Position numbers and translations under genes: made by a program. DNA of 64,000 nucleotides, taken from assembly GCF_000321225.1 (NCBI RefSeq), contig NW_004450276.1:1893347-1957346 (forward strand), given 5' to 3'. Below, in pieces: positions 24,720 to 36,974 of this stretch; positions within the stretch are counted from its first letter, which is position 1; every line of letters begins with the position of its first letter. Below the pieces are notes generated by a model that saw nothing but the letters and a program-made list of their open reading frames with translations, was not told where the DNA came from and ran no database searches. Origin of the DNA: Odobenus rosmarus divergens (taxonomy: Eukaryota > Chordata > Mammalia > Carnivora > Odobenidae).

Positions 24720-24874
24720 GGGCACCTGGGTGGCTCAGTTGGTTAAGCGACTGCCTTCGGCTCAGGTCATGATCCTGGAGTCCTGGGATCGAGTCCCGCA
24801 TCGGGATCCCAGGACCCCGGGATCATGACCTGAGCCGAAGGCAGACACTTAACGACTGAGCCACCCAGGCGCCC
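24720..24874. mobile_element. CAN SINE palindrome: partial + copy fused to partial - copy
   Basis: 24720-24805 is the first 86 bp of a + strand SINE. Without any spacer, 24806-24874 is the first about 69 bp of the same element reversed, ending CCACCCAGGCGCCC. Both tails are missing. The two halves form a near-perfect hairpin with a roughly 17-nt loop. Confidence 0.93.
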
Positions 24875-24921
24875 TCGTTGCAATTTTCTTAAAATCAAAA
24901 CGTGTTTAAAATAAAAATGTT

Positions 24922-25120
24922 GGGCACCTGGGTGGCTCAGTTGGTTAAGCGACTGCCTTCGGCTCAGGTCATGATCCTCGAGTCCCGGCATCGAGTCCCA
25001 CATCGGGCTCCCTGCTCAGCAGGGAGTCTGCTTCTCCCTCTGACCCTCTTCCCTCTCGTGTGCTCTCTCTCTCATTCTCTCTCTCTCAAATAAATAAATA
25101 AAATCTTTAAAAAAAAATAA
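24922..25120 (+). mobile_element. CAN SINE, full length
   Basis: Head GGGCACCTGGGTGGCTCAG to AAATAAATAAATAAAATC plus A-rich tail. Flanked by ATAAAAATGTT, also found before the palindrome at 24720, so the site was used or copied twice. Confidence 0.94.
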
Positions 25121-25610
25121 AAAAATAAAAATGTTAATCTGGGTTACATAACAATGTGCAAGAAAAATAGTTCAAGTACCAGGAAGCAATCTGGTTAGGA
25201 GGTTGGCAGTGTGAATCCAAACTCCCTTTTCAAGAACTTTGAAGAAAAACAAGGGATAGTCTTCCATGATGAAGACCCAGGTTTTGGGTATCTCTTTTTG
25301 CCTGGATTTGCTTAGATATAGAAATCGGGGATTGGATTACAGCTCTTCTCCTTTAACTCTAAAATTATATAATTCCAATGGTTCTACTGAACAAATGTTA
25401 AATATTACATAATTTTTTTGTGTGCTCCAATTGGCAATTCAAGCTACACTGAAAGACCTGCTTTTTACCAGTGCTGCAAAGCATATTCAGAAATTCATTT
25501 GACTTTGAATAATGGACGTGCAAACACATTAAGTGATCATTTCCACAGCTGTTCTGGTTCTTTAAGAGGCCTCGCTTGTTGAGTTGGAAGATCATTGAAC
25601 CCTATGAGGG

Positions 25611-25741
25611 TCAATAAAAGAATAAAAAGTCACTGGTTAGTGATTTCAGGACAAGGAACTTGATCCTAGCTCAGTATTGGTGTCCATATGCTGTTCACAA
25701 CCAAAGGGGGAGTGTTGATCAGCAGCTTGCCCTTCCTCAGG
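25611..25741 (+). promoter_or_regulatory. TMEM236: Possible TMEM236 promoter and 5' leader
   Basis: Two TATA-like A/T elements (AATAAAAG at 25613-25620, AATAAAAAG at 25621-25629) lie about 115-130 bp before the start codon, at a distance that would place transcription start near 25650. There is no CpG-rich stretch. A caution: GCTTGCCCTTCCTCAG just before the ATG (25725-25740) looks like a splice acceptor, so the true promoter could be further upstream with a noncoding first exon. Confidence 0.3.
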
Positions 25742-25998
25742 ATGGCTTCTGGAAGACTAATCAAACTCCTGGTTTTTGAACTTCTTGAGTTTGCTGCTTT
25801 CTCCATTCCCACACTTGTGATTGTGGAACAGTTTGCCACCGCCTATCAAAGCAGAGCAGGCAGCCCTGAGAAAACACATTACTGGCTGATTGTTTCCTGT
25901 TCGATCGCCTATGTGGCTTCAGTAACTCTACTGATTTGGGTTCCCATAAAAGCTATCTTATACAAGAAGCATGACCTTTACAAAAAAATTAAAGGATG
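25742..25998 (+). CDS. TMEM236: TMEM236 coding exon 1 (residues 1-85 and part of 86)
   Basis: First coding exon of transmembrane protein 236, a multi-pass membrane protein of poorly known function. The reading starts MASGRLIK, which is how I remember the family starting, and gives two hydrophobic segments (about residues 8-28 and 48-69) separated by a short loop, then a basic stretch (KAILYKK, KKIKGW). The ATG has a strong Kozak context (A at -3, G at +4). Another in-frame ATG lies 54 bp upstream at 25688 in a weak context; I prefer 25742 because the family begins there. The exon ends in the first two bases of the Trp86 codon before a GTAAGT donor, and exon 2 supplies the missing G. Recognition is from memory of the human protein, not a search. 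Confidence 0.93.
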
Positions 25999-26776
25999 GT
26001 AAGTAAAAGGGTTCTAAAGCAGGGGAGCTCTGTGATGCTTTCAAAGATACTTTCTCAGGTACTACGGGTAAGGATGTCAGCATAGCACAAATGTACATAA
26101 TGTATGCACATTATGATTAGTGAGAAGTAATTAGCACCATTTCTATAAATGTGTTGATATTATGGTATCTTCCTTTAAAAAAAAAAATAGGGGCATTTTC
26201 CCTGACTGATAGCAACACATTACATGTGTTCATAAGCTTGCAGTTAACATGAGTCTATGATATCCTGAGTACTAAATATTGGACCTAATTCCTCTGTACA
26301 CTGAACTGCATAAAGTTATCACAGTTAATTTATAGAAATCATAATTGTAAGATTATAACATAGAATTTTACTTTTTTGTGAAACAAAGTAATGTCTATTC
26401 TGAAATGTTTATATTGCATTGTTTTGCAGGTCTAAAGCATCCTTTGACCCTTAACCAACTGAGATTTTTAAGCAACTGGTCTCTTTACTTAAATTTAAAA
26501 AAATAATACTTTACTATGTTAGTAAATTCTTTTTCCCTGGTGTGTGTGGGGGGGGGGCAGGAACTGCTTCAGTAATAATATAGAAATATTTTAAATAAAT
26601 TAAGATTTAATGTTGGTTCAGCAGTAATTTGATGACCATATCACCTATATGGATTAAGTACAAATAATCTCTGGTACTAATACATTTTTCCTGTTAGAGC
26701 TTCAGATCTGATTTTTACTCATCTGAGATTTCTTTGTTTTCTTTGCTTCATTAAACCTTCTTTCATACTGATCTTT

Positions 26777-26971
26777 ATTTATTTATTTTAAAGATTTTAT
26801 ATATTCATATGACAGAGAGAGGGAGAGCACAACACAGGGAGGGGCAAAGGGAGAGGAAGAAGCAGGCTCCTGCTGAGCAGGGAGCCTGATTTAGGTCTCC
26901 ATCCCAAGACCCTGGGATCATGACCTGAGCCAAAGGCAGACGCTTAACCGACTGAGCCACCCAGGCATCCC
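26777..26971 (-). mobile_element. CAN SINE
   Basis: Perfect direct repeats TCATACTGATCTTT (26763-26776, 26972-26985) around a reversed SINE in intron 1. Confidence 0.95.
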
Positions 26972-27639
26972 TCATACTGATCTTTTATTTTAAAGTCAAA
27001 AAACATCAACACATTTGAAAAGCAAGCAGCTGGGAATTTTAACAAGGGCAGAAATGTAAAAATTATAGAGACGGCAGTCTAGTTGTATCGGGAGGGTACG
27101 AAAGGGGAGAACTGAAGTGTGGAGTTCACAGGTGTTCTCTGGGTGCCAATTCTAGATGTGGCTTCACGAACCTTGCCAGGGGACTTTCAATTCCCTGAGG
27201 GCAAATATACTGAAAGGTTTCTGGAAATAAACCATTTGGTTGACACTGCATTTATGAATGGGGTTTAGGGATTTTCCAAACCTTGACCCAAAGTCTCAGG
27301 ATTACCTATGGAGCAGGTTTGGAGCTGAGCTGGGCCCTTCACTCCTCACACCACCTAGGAGTTACTTTGGTGGTTCAGGACTCCTGGCTGGGCTGGGAGT
27401 TTTGAGGGAAGGATGGAATATCCAAATAACTGTAGAAACCATTGGTTTACTCCAGCCCAGAAAGGCACTCCTTGATATATATATATATATATTTTTTTTT
27501 TACATTGACTCAAATCCCTGAGACTCTAGGTTCTGAATATCATTCAGGCAACTTCCATATGAGTTATCATCATCATCATTAAGTTATAACTGCTTCTTTA
27601 CCGATCATGTATGTCCTGAGAGATTTACATGTGAATTTC

Positions 27640-27825
27640 ATTTCCTTCTATACTATCTTGTAAAGTAGGTATTTTCCTGAGTTCATCATTATTATTCCCA
27701 AGAGGAAATTTATGATTAGAGAGGTAATGCAACTTCCCTGGTCATTTAACTAGTGAGTGGGAGGACCAGACTTTGGACCTCCGTCCATCTGACTCCATAA
27801 TCAGTACTTCTAACCACTCTCCTAA
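27640..27825 (-). mobile_element. MIR
   Basis: TATTATTCCCAAGAGGAAA, ACTTCCCTGGTCATTTAACT, TAGTGAGTGGGAGGACCAGA. Confidence 0.65.
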
Positions 27826-28204
27826 TCTGTGTCTTTGAATGACAAGATCCCAATCTGCTGGGGTAAATTGAGGGTAAGGAAGAGAGTAGTCTTTCATTTC
27901 TATTCCCCAGTACACATTTTGTTTTACAAATCTGGTCCACATCTTCCCCTTGTGCTAATGAGTCTTGGGCTGTGTCACAGTTGTATGTTCCAGTGAATTC
28001 TTTGGGGAAATACTCTTCTGGTCTTTCATTTTCTTTGTAGGTGTGACTGGCCACAGGTGTTCTAAATAATATACGATAGGTTATTTAGTTTTAGTGCAAC
28101 TGTGAAACTGTTTCCTCATGGCCTCCTTCATGAGCACTGTCATATTGCTATCTCTTACTGGCATGGAAGAGAAGAGTTACTTACCTAGCACTATTCTTGA
28201 AACT

Positions 28205-28385
28205 TTACGCATTCTGTACTATTAAAATTAAGCTTTATGACAGCCTGGCAAGCTATGTGCTAGTGTTCTCATTTTAGAGATAAAGAAATAGAAACTCTTA
28301 CAAGAGATCAACTTTGTCAGGTAATAAATTCATAAGTGGTGGAGCTGGGATTTTAAGCCCAGATTGGTCTAAATCTGTGCTCTTT
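28205..28385 (-). mobile_element. MIR
   Basis: TTCTCATTTTAGAGATAAAG and AAGTGGTGGAGCTGGGATTT in MIR order. Confidence 0.7.
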
Positions 28386-28724
28386 CCTTTATCTTGTGTA
28401 ACTTTTCCTTTATTTTTTTTCTGTCTTTGAATGCCAAGTGTATTTCAAGATCAACACAACTCTTTTGGTGTCATTAAGATATATTCCCTCCAAAGATGTA
28501 TATTTGGATATTCTATATGATTCTCCACATTGTGTATATGGATATTTTAATATATGTGGTAAGGCAGAGTGTTTATCTTAATTGCTAGATGAAGATGATG
28601 CAAAAACAATTGGTATTATGGAAGGTAGGGATTGAAATAATGATTATTAAAGAATGCTTAAATAGTTGTTTACACAAAATCTTAAAGATCCTTAGCATTC
28701 ACAGATAGATTGTTTTGAGCCTAT

Positions 28725-28830
28725 TTGAAGACATCCCTGTAAGTTCATGATAGCATTATTAGCCCCATGAAGCTGGTATTCAGGAGAGAATGAGTCATAC
28801 AGCTAGTAAAGAGTGTGCCCTGGCCATACA
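28725..28830 (-). mobile_element. MIR fragment
   Basis: ATTATTAGCCCCATGAAGC and GTCATACAGCTAGTAAAGAG. Confidence 0.5.
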
Positions 28831-28839
28831 GCTGAGAGG

Positions 28840-29060
28840 TACAGACCTTAGTTCAAATCTCAGCTTTGACATTGACTGTGAATATTTGTGTGTTATTTAA
28901 GTTCTTTGAATCTTAATTTTCTCATGAGTGTAACAGGGACAACCATATCTTTTTCATTTGAGTGCTATTTTAAGAAACTGAATAAAATTATGCACATAAA
29001 GTTCTAAGCGTAATGCCTGGCACATAGTATGGATTCAGTGAATATTATTGTTATTACCTC
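28840..29060 (+). mobile_element. MIR
   Basis: TTCAAATCTCAGCTTTGACA, AATTTTCTCATGAGTGTAA, AATGCCTGGCACATAGTATG. Confidence 0.75.
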
Positions 29061-29102
29061 AGGCTGAATTTAGTATTTCCATTTAAAACATGATCTTGTT
29101 TA

Positions 29103-29315
29103 GGGCCGCCAGGGTGGCTTGGGTAAGTGTCCAACCCTTGATTTCGGCTCAGATCGTGATCTCAGTGTTGTGAGACTGAGCCCTGTGTGGAGCCTGCATA
29201 TGATTCTCTGAGCTCAGCGTGGAGCCTGCTTAAGATTCTCTCTCTCTCTCCTTCTGCCCCTCCCCACCCTGTGCACTCTCTCTAATTAAAAAAAAAACCA
29301 AATAAATAAATAAAT
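29103..29315 (+). mobile_element. CAN SINE, old diverged copy
   Basis: Degenerate head (GGGCCGCCAGGGTGGCTTGG), duplicated AGCGTGGAGCCTGC motif and A-rich tail. Direct repeats AAAACATGATCTTGTTTA / AAAACATGATCCTGTTTA. Confidence 0.92.
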
Positions 29316-29499
29316 AAAACATGATCCTGTTTAATCCTCAGAATGACTCTGAGAAGTGATGATGAAGAAAATTATATGCTATAAGTGATATTCTTTGAAT
29401 TTGGAAAATCTTGTGGGTCTCTTTTATCCTTTGAGAAAAATGAAGGCCAATATAGTGATATCATGAATATCTCATAAAGTATTTGGCACTTATACAGTG

Positions 29500-29680
29500 C
29501 TTCTATGTTTTATTTTTTCACTTGACCTGCACACCAGTGTTGTGAAGTTGACCAAGTGGATATAATTCCTGTTTTGTAAGGGAGGAAACAATGCCAGAGA
29601 TCTTAAGACATGCACACTAAATCAACAGTAGAGTCTGAACTTTAATCCAGTGCTCTTTCCTTTACTCTTGTGAAACACTT
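29500..29680 (-). mobile_element. MIR
   Basis: CCTGTTTTGTAAGGGAGGAA, AACAGTAGAGTCTGAACTTT, CCAGTGCTCTTTCC. Confidence 0.6.
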
Positions 29681-30169
29681 CCTCATTCTCTTTAGAACGA
29701 TTGTTCCTTTTTAGAGATGCCTGTCATAATTCATAATAGACTAGGGAGATGGTTTGAGGAATGAGGAAAAGCTATTTATATACACACCAAATTGTATATC
29801 CCAGTAAATAAGAGAAATCCTTTCCTGGGATATCAGTGAATGGGTGAAACCATTGAGCCGCAAAGCTAGTCTGCAACTGGAGCCTATCTCAATGAAGAGA
29901 GTACCTGGGGATAGGATAATAATGGAGGATTTGTGGGGATTCCCAGAATGCCTTGGGACCCAGGGCTGCATTTCAGGAATTCTCTCATCTTTCAGAGTAC
30001 AATTACCTTAGATCATGACATTTCATGAATTCCAGGCAGTGCCATGTTTGAAACATGCCAACATTTTGGACTGCATTTTACTTGCTTAAGTCCTTAGCCT
30101 ATTAGACATGATTTGCTGTTGATTTGTTTAAGATAGTGGTAGTAATAGTAGTTGTAGTCGTAGTAAAAT

Positions 30170-30600
30170 AAGAGAAGTACTTATTGAAAGCTGTTCAATA
30201 GTAGCACTATGTACAAAACATCGTGGTAAACACATTGCCTATATTATTTTAGTTAATTCTCTGACCTTTATTTATTTATTTTTTTAAAGATTTATTTATT
30301 TGACAGAGAGAGACACAGCGAGAGAGGGAACACAAGCAGGGGGAGTGGGAGAGGGAGAAGCAGGCTTCCCACCGAACAGGGAGCCCGATGGGGGGGCTCG
30401 ATCCCAGGACCCTGGGACCATGACCTGAGCTGAAGGCAGACGCTTAATGACTGAGCCACCCAGGTGCCCCAATTCTCTGACCTTTATATGTAAGAACACT
30501 TACAGTGTTCATCTTACAAATGAGGAAATTGGGGCACAGAAATTACAAGACCACACAGCCAGTGTGCTATGGATCTGTCACTGACGACGGGGTGGTCTGT
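30170..30600 (-). mobile_element. MIR split by a CAN SINE
   Basis: Left part to about 30270 and right part from 30471 (TTACAAATGAGGAAATTGGG, CACACAGCCAGTG). The SINE at 30272-30470 lies between them. Confidence 0.65.
30272..30470 (-). mobile_element. CAN SINE inserted in MIR
   Basis: Perfect 17-bp direct repeats AATTCTCTGACCTTTAT (30254-30270 region and 30471-30487). The host sequence is a MIR. Confidence 0.95.
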
Positions 30601-31576
30601 CTCCAGAGCCTGGTCTCTTGAGCATCTTACTATTCCACAGAGGCACACACAAGACTTCATGTGCACAGTGGTAATAATGCCTGGGCACTGCTGGACAGGC
30701 TGGATAAACTGAAGGAAGGTAGAGCTTGCTCTTTTCAGACCTGGGAAGGTCATCATTAAGTTACCATGAACTAAAACACTGGTGCTTAAGTTACTTCTTC
30801 CCAGAGCACTCCTCTTTCTTTCAGTGGATCTGTCCATCTTCATTTGCAAGAATTTTGTGATACTTGACTATAGGCTTTTTCTTCCTTGTCCAGTAAATCA
30901 GGAATAGTCATCACTCTTGCATCACCTCTTTGTTCTCCATGACTGTTAACCTCACCCCGGTTAGGCACTAATTTCCAGGGCCATTATACATGGACATGGT
31001 TCCCCAAATTTTCCTGTGTTCAAATCCAGTATCAGATCATTTATCCTGGTTGTTTTGCTCAAGGGAGCATGAAGAACATTTTATTAACTAATGCTGGGGC
31101 TCTGATAAACTTCACCAGCTGGTGTCCTTGTCTTTTGCTTCTTCTCCCCACCACCCCCATTCCTTTACAGTCTTTGTTGACAGAATAATAATTTCTTGAA
31201 AAATGTTCTCTGCACATCAGTACTGCCCCTTAAAAATCTAATCTCCCTCTTGCTTGTACAATGGTATTGACATTATACCACAGAATCCTAAAGCTAGAAG
31301 TCACCTTAGAGTTCTTCTCCTATGCTATTTCTCACAATACAGATAGACAATGGACCTCTGATTTTAAGGGGAATAGTTTTTGTGTCTCTAATTCTGAGAA
31401 TAGTCTTCCTTATTTCTGTATGTGAAAATAAAATCTGCCACCATGAAATTTCCTCCCCATGAAAGTTCCTCCCCATCTTCTCCAGACTTCATGTCCTCTT
31501 CCCTCCCTTTATATGCCAGTGAATTTGGCCATGGCCAGGAGCTCTACCCAATTCTCTAGACTCCCCCGCTTCCTTT

Positions 31577-31697
31577 TAAGTAGGCTCCATATCTAGCATG
31601 GAGCCCAGTGTGGTGCTTAAACTGACAGCCCTGAGATCAAGACCTGAGCTGAGGTCAAGAGTTGGATGCTTAACCAACTGAGCCACCCGGGTGCCTC
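31577..31697 (-). mobile_element. CAN SINE, 3'-truncated old copy
   Basis: Only the head half remains: TAACCAACTGAGCCACCCGG and body sequence; no T-rich tail. Confidence 0.85.
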
Positions 31698-32827
31698 CCC
31701 ACTCCCCCTTTTTATTGCTTTGCAAGTGTTCTCATTGGCTCAAAATATAAACTGCCACTTATATGATGGTGGTTCCCAAAACTGTGTCTCTGTGGGTGAC
31801 TTTCCTCTGAGTGACATCAGTGACCTCAGAGGAAAGTGTGTATATTAGTTTTTCAAATATTAAAAGTAGTTACATCACTCTGCCATCTCAAGTGCTTCTC
31901 ATGGCAGTCTGCTAAGTCTTCTATGGTGTGCAGGTTTCATCAGGTATTCTTGTTCTATAATTTCTGGACCTTTTACCCTTTTGAATATTTCCTTGGGATG
32001 ATGGCTGAGTTGTTAATGTTCAGGTGATCTCATTGATACTCTGACGTCCTATGGATACAGCTGTCAACTTCAGCTGTTGATGTGATGTATTGACTGCAAC
32101 TACAGCTGTGTCACTTTCATCACTGAGGGTGTGACTTCTCGAAAAACTTGCTGTCATTGCAGTTACCTCATCTTGTGCTTAGGCAACTTCCATGAGCCTG
32201 TAAGTGCCATAAAGTCAGAGTGTGTCTTACGTGGCCTTCCATCCCAGGAGCAGAGTGTAGTTCACACATTTAACAACAGTTTAGATGAATGGGTGAATGG
32301 ATGAATGCAGAGCTTGGCTTATAGTATGAGCTCATTGGGGTTAGTGTCAAGTAGGAGGGTTATTATTTTTTGTTGGAAAGTTAATGGCAGATTGTGGGGA
32401 GTCTTGAAAGACAAGGAAGGGAACTTGGACTTGAAGAGCTAGAGGATAGAGAATGTGTATATGAGTTTCTGAGCATAGAGTGATTTCCCACATTATCTGA
32501 CTGTTCCACTCACCGTGCTTTGTCTGTGAAAAATCTCAGGGCCAGAATTCTTGCTGCACAAATATGAATTGTTAACTCATCATGGCTGAGCTCAGTCAGG
32601 TCTTTCTTCGTAGGCCTACTCCTGGGGGAGTCCTTCTTTCTAATTTACTCCAGATGCCCACAGAGCTCTCCTGGGAGTGCCCTGACTCATCCTTCCATTT
32701 GGAACTTACATCATGTGCACAAGTCCTTCTCCTCAGCAGTTCTGTACTCTGGTTACAGCCTTACACTTGTCTTAGCATGAGTACACCTTCAAAGATGTGT
32801 CTGTGGGATTTCCAATATAAATTTCCT

Positions 32828-34990
32828 TGTGTGAATTTCCTAGGATTGCTGTTACCAAGTACCACAAACTTGGGAGCTTAAACAATAGAAATTTACTGTC
32901 CCCTAATTCTGGAGGCTAAAAATCTAAGGTCATGGTGTTGGTTGGTTCCTTCTGAGGGCTGTGAGAGAGAATCTGTTCCAGGCCTCCCTTCCAGCTTCTG
33001 GTGGTTTGCTGGTACTTTTCAGCTTTCCTTAGCATATTGATGCATCACCCTGATCTCTTCATCATCACATGGTGTTCTCCCCGTGTCTCCTCACATAGTC
33101 TTCCCTCTGTATATGTCTGTCTCCAAATTTTCCCTTTTTATAAGGACACCAGTTACGTTGGATTAGGGCCCACCCTGTTGACCTCATTTTAACTTATTAC
33201 CTCTGGAAAGACACTCTTTCCAATACAGTCACATTCTGAGGTCCTGGGGGTTGGGACTTCAACATGTCTCTTTTGGGGGAACATACTTCAACCCATGACA
33301 GTCTGCCCTCCAGCCCTCCCCAAAATTCATGTTCTTCTCACATGCAAAGTAGATTCACTGAAACCTAACAGGGCAAATTTCACTAAATTTTAAGGCTTGA
33401 GAATAATCCTCTGTGGCTGGACACTGTGTCCTCTGGACCCATCAGGCGCTGGGGGCTCCATCCTTTTCCTGGCCTCCAGGTCTGAGGAGGAAACCTCTGG
33501 GCCCACGGTGGCAGTGGCAGCCTCTCAGGCCTCTAAAGCACTGTTAGAGTCATTCTTCCCTTTTCTTGAAGGATAATACATGTTCACAGCCAAATAGCTC
33601 TAGCAGCCTACTTCCTGCCTCTTGAATCCCAGAAGGCTGATAGCTTTCCTTCCTTTTGTCCCATCTCTGTCCCCTTTTTGTCTAAGCTGACTGTCAGTGG
33701 CAGTATTTCTGCTGAGATAGCTGATTGGATTCACAGGCCACACCCTTAGTATCCTCTCTAGAACATGCTCTCTCATTTTTTTTAGAGAATTTATTTGAGA
33801 GAGAGAGAGAGACGGCATGAATGGGGTGGAGGGGCAGAGGGAGAGGGAGAAGCAGACTCCCCACTGTGCAGGGATCCCGACATGGGGCTCAATCCCAGGA
33901 CCCTGGGATCATGACCTGAGCCGGAGGCAGATGCTTAACCGACTGAGCTACCCAGACACCCCTCTCATTTTTTTACAATATGGATAGACTGAAATTTCCA
34001 AATATTCAAGTTCCGGTTCCCTTTTGCTTAACAATTCCTTCTTCAATTTCTCTCTCTCCTCTTGAATTTTGCTCTAAGCAGCAAGGAGAAACCAGGCAGT
34101 GCCTTCAGTGCTTTGCTTAGAAATCTCAGCTAAGTATTGGAGTTCATCAACTGTTAAGTTCCACTCTCTACCCAGCAGAACACAGTTCCGCCAAGTGTTC
34201 TGCCACTTTATAGAAAGGATCACCTTTCCTCCAGTTTCCAATAACATGGTCCTGAGTACTGCCTGAGACTTCACCAGAAACACCTTTAACATTTGTATTT
34301 GTAGCATTTCTGTACATGACAATGTGCGTACTGTCTAAGGTTGATAGAGGCTTTCTCTGCAGCTCTCCTCTTTCCTTCCTGAGCTTCCACCAAAATCTTC
34401 TGTAACACCCATATTTTTCTAACAGTCTAGCCTTTTCCTATCACCAATCTTCAGACTCTTCCAGATAACCCATTTTCCCCTTCCAAGCTGCTTCCACATT
34501 TTTAGGTATTTGTTACAGCAGTACCCCACTTCCTTACGGCAAAATCTGCATTTGTTTTGTAGGGTGGCCATAACAAAGAACTTCTAAGTGGGTTTCTTAA
34601 CAACGGACATGTATTGTCTGCCCGTTCTGGAGGCTAGAAGTCTTGAGATCACTGTGTTGGTTGGTTCCTTCTGAGGGCTGGTTGTTCGCTGGCACTCCAG
34701 CATACCTGGCCTTAGAGATGCATCACCCTGCTTGATCTCTGCCTTCATTATCATGTGGTATCTCCCTATGTTGCTTCACATAATCTTTCATCTGTACATT
34801 CTCCAAAATTTCCCACTTTATAAGAGCACCAGTCACATTGGATTAGGGGCCACCTAATGACCTCATTTTAACTTACTACCTCTAGAAAAACCCTATTGCC
34901 AAATGAGATTACATTGTAAGGTACCAGGAGTTGGAACGTCAACATATCTTTGGGGGGGAGGAGGAGGAGAACAGAATTTAACCCACAACA
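32828..34990 (-). mobile_element. Complete old MLT1 (ERVL-MaLR) element: two LTRs and internal region
   Basis: Two similar LTRs in the same orientation (32828-33300 and 34547-34990) share GGTTGGTTCCTTCTGAGGGC, GCATCACCCTG, AGTTACGTTGGATTAGGG-like and TGACCTCATTTTAACTTA. Between them lies MaLR internal sequence (CTCCCCAAAATTCATGTTCT, CAAGCTGCTTCCACATTTTT). A CAN SINE was later inserted at 33782-33961. MaLR elements are old, non-autonomous and encode no full viral proteins; no long frame is present. Confidence 0.8.
33782..33961 (-). mobile_element. CAN SINE inserted in MLT1 internal region
   Basis: Direct repeats CTCTCATTTTTT flank a reversed copy ending GAGCTACCCAGACACCC. Confidence 0.93.
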
Positions 34991-35899
34991 CTTATTAATA
35001 AATTATAAACATATGTTAGCAGGAAGTCAAGATTTTAAATACAAATTATCATTATTTCTGGTTACATAAAACACAGAACTTGGGTTAGAAACAGGTTACA
35101 TCTTTATTTTCACTAACCTCTAATTGAAAGCTATCATTTCTTTCCATTTTGAATGTTGGTAACAAACCACAGTAGTATTACCAGAACCTGTAATTTCATT
35201 ACATAGGTCTTTTCATATCACATTGCAGGTACTTCCTATTATGGTTTATGAATGATTTCAGTTTCCACTAGATCTTGAGTACACCACAGGAAATAAGAAG
35301 AGAATGTGTTCATAGATAGGGACATATATTACTATATCAAAATTTTAAAAGAATTTGGATAACTGTATTTCAACATAATTGCTTTGTTTTGTTTTTAAAA
35401 ATTATGTTTTAAGAAGGGCCCATAGGATTTACCAGATTCTCAGAAGTTTCACTGCTACAAAAATGGTTCAAAAACATTGTGCTAGCCAATGGAGATAATG
35501 TAGTGAAACCACTGAGATAAGTTTCCTGCTTCCATGGAACTTAGTTTGGGGGATTGGCAAAGAAGAATGTGTAAAATGGTAAACAAGAAGTAATCAACAG
35601 AATTTCAGATAGTCATAGGGCTGTAAATTTATATAATTTGGATGACAGTGGGTGTCAGACATGGAAGATCTGGGAGTAAAAGGAGTAGCCAGTCTACAAC
35701 TTGAAGGTGGGGCGAGCTTGCTGTGATCATGAAATAACTTAGAAGGCCATTACAGCTGGAGTTAGGTGGTTTTTGGGAGAGAGGAAGGTCATTCTAAATG
35801 AGAATGAGTAGGAGAAAGAAGAGAAACCACATCATATAGAACATGTAGGCTAGAGTAATAGGTTCCAGTTTTATTCTAATTACATTACTCATGCATCAG

Positions 35900-36135
35900 A
35901 GATTTTTAAAAATTATGTAAAATGCACAAATGTGTGTGTTTTTTGAAAAATACACATAACATAAAATTGACCATCTTAACAACCATTTTTAAGCATACAG
36001 ATCAGTGGCATTAAGTCCATTCACAATGTTGTGGGGTCACCAACCATCCATCCACAGAACTCTTTTCATCTTGCAAAACTGAAACTTTGTCTTCACCAAA
36101 CACTCACTCTCCATTCACCCCACCCCACATCATTG
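35900..36135 (-). mobile_element. Old L1 3' UTR fragment
   Basis: Antisense L1M motifs: ACATAACATAAAATTGACCA, GATCAGTGGCATTAAG, then ACTGAAACTTTGT and CTCCATTCACCCC. Confidence 0.75.
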
Positions 36136-36493
36136 GAGATTTTTGAGCAGGGCAGTGATAACATGTGTTTTACATTTTAGAAATATAACTCTTTGCTCTG
36201 TGGAGAAAACATTGTTGGCAAGAACAGAAGCACTAACAGGAAATCGGTTAGGAAGTCAAATGAGAGATGATAGCGGATGAGCTACAGTGTTAGGAAGGGA
36301 TGGATTGGAAATGTGTTTTCAGTAAATCTACTTGCAGTAAACCAGACAGCATTTGATGATAATCAGAACAGGTATGGAGAAGGATGTGGAGTCTTTTTCA
36401 GGCATGTTGAATCTGGATTGCCTATGAGACACCCAAGTGGAGGTAACAAATAGAATTGGGCATAGAAGCCCAGAGCTCAGGAATATATATATA

Positions 36494-36593
36494 NNNNNNN
36501 NNNNNNNNNNNNNNNNNNNNNNNNNNNNNNNNNNNNNNNNNNNNNNNNNNNNNNNNNNNNNNNNNNNNNNNNNNNNNNNNNNNNNNNNNNNNN
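36494..36593. other. Assembly gap (100 N)
   Basis: Exactly 100 N inside an (AT)n tract. A round 100 usually marks a gap of unknown size, so distances in intron 1 are approximate. Confidence 0.99.
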
Positions 36594-36624
<31 letters not shown>

Positions 36625-36740
36625 TATAATTTATATATTACATATCATATTGTATTTTGTATAATTTATACATCAATATATATTTTATATATAATTTAAA
36701 TATGTTATTTATATAACATATAAATAATATATATATAATA
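36594..36740. repeat. AT-rich simple repeat next to the gap
   Basis: (AT)n followed by ACACAC and mixed ATATAA/ATTTATAT sequence; it continues the AT tract on the left side of the gap. Confidence 0.9.
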
Positions 36741-36974
36741 TTTGGAAGTCATGGATAAGTGGGTGGTATTTAAAACCATGGGATTGGCTTAGATAATTGA
36801 GGGAGAAAATATAGATAAAGAAGAGCAGTGGGAGTAATCCCTGGGGCACTCCTGTCTATTTTTGAGCACAAGTTGAGAAGAAGAGGGCTCCATGTAGGCT
36901 CTAGCTAGTCTTAGAGAACCAGGTGCTGCAAGAACCTAGATCTGGGCTCAGAAAAGGAGGCAAAGCTACCTCTT

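Noticed and set aside
36328..36664. Three frames crossing the assembly gap
   Set aside because: They depend on translating N as unknown residues and on AT repeat (YIYIYI).
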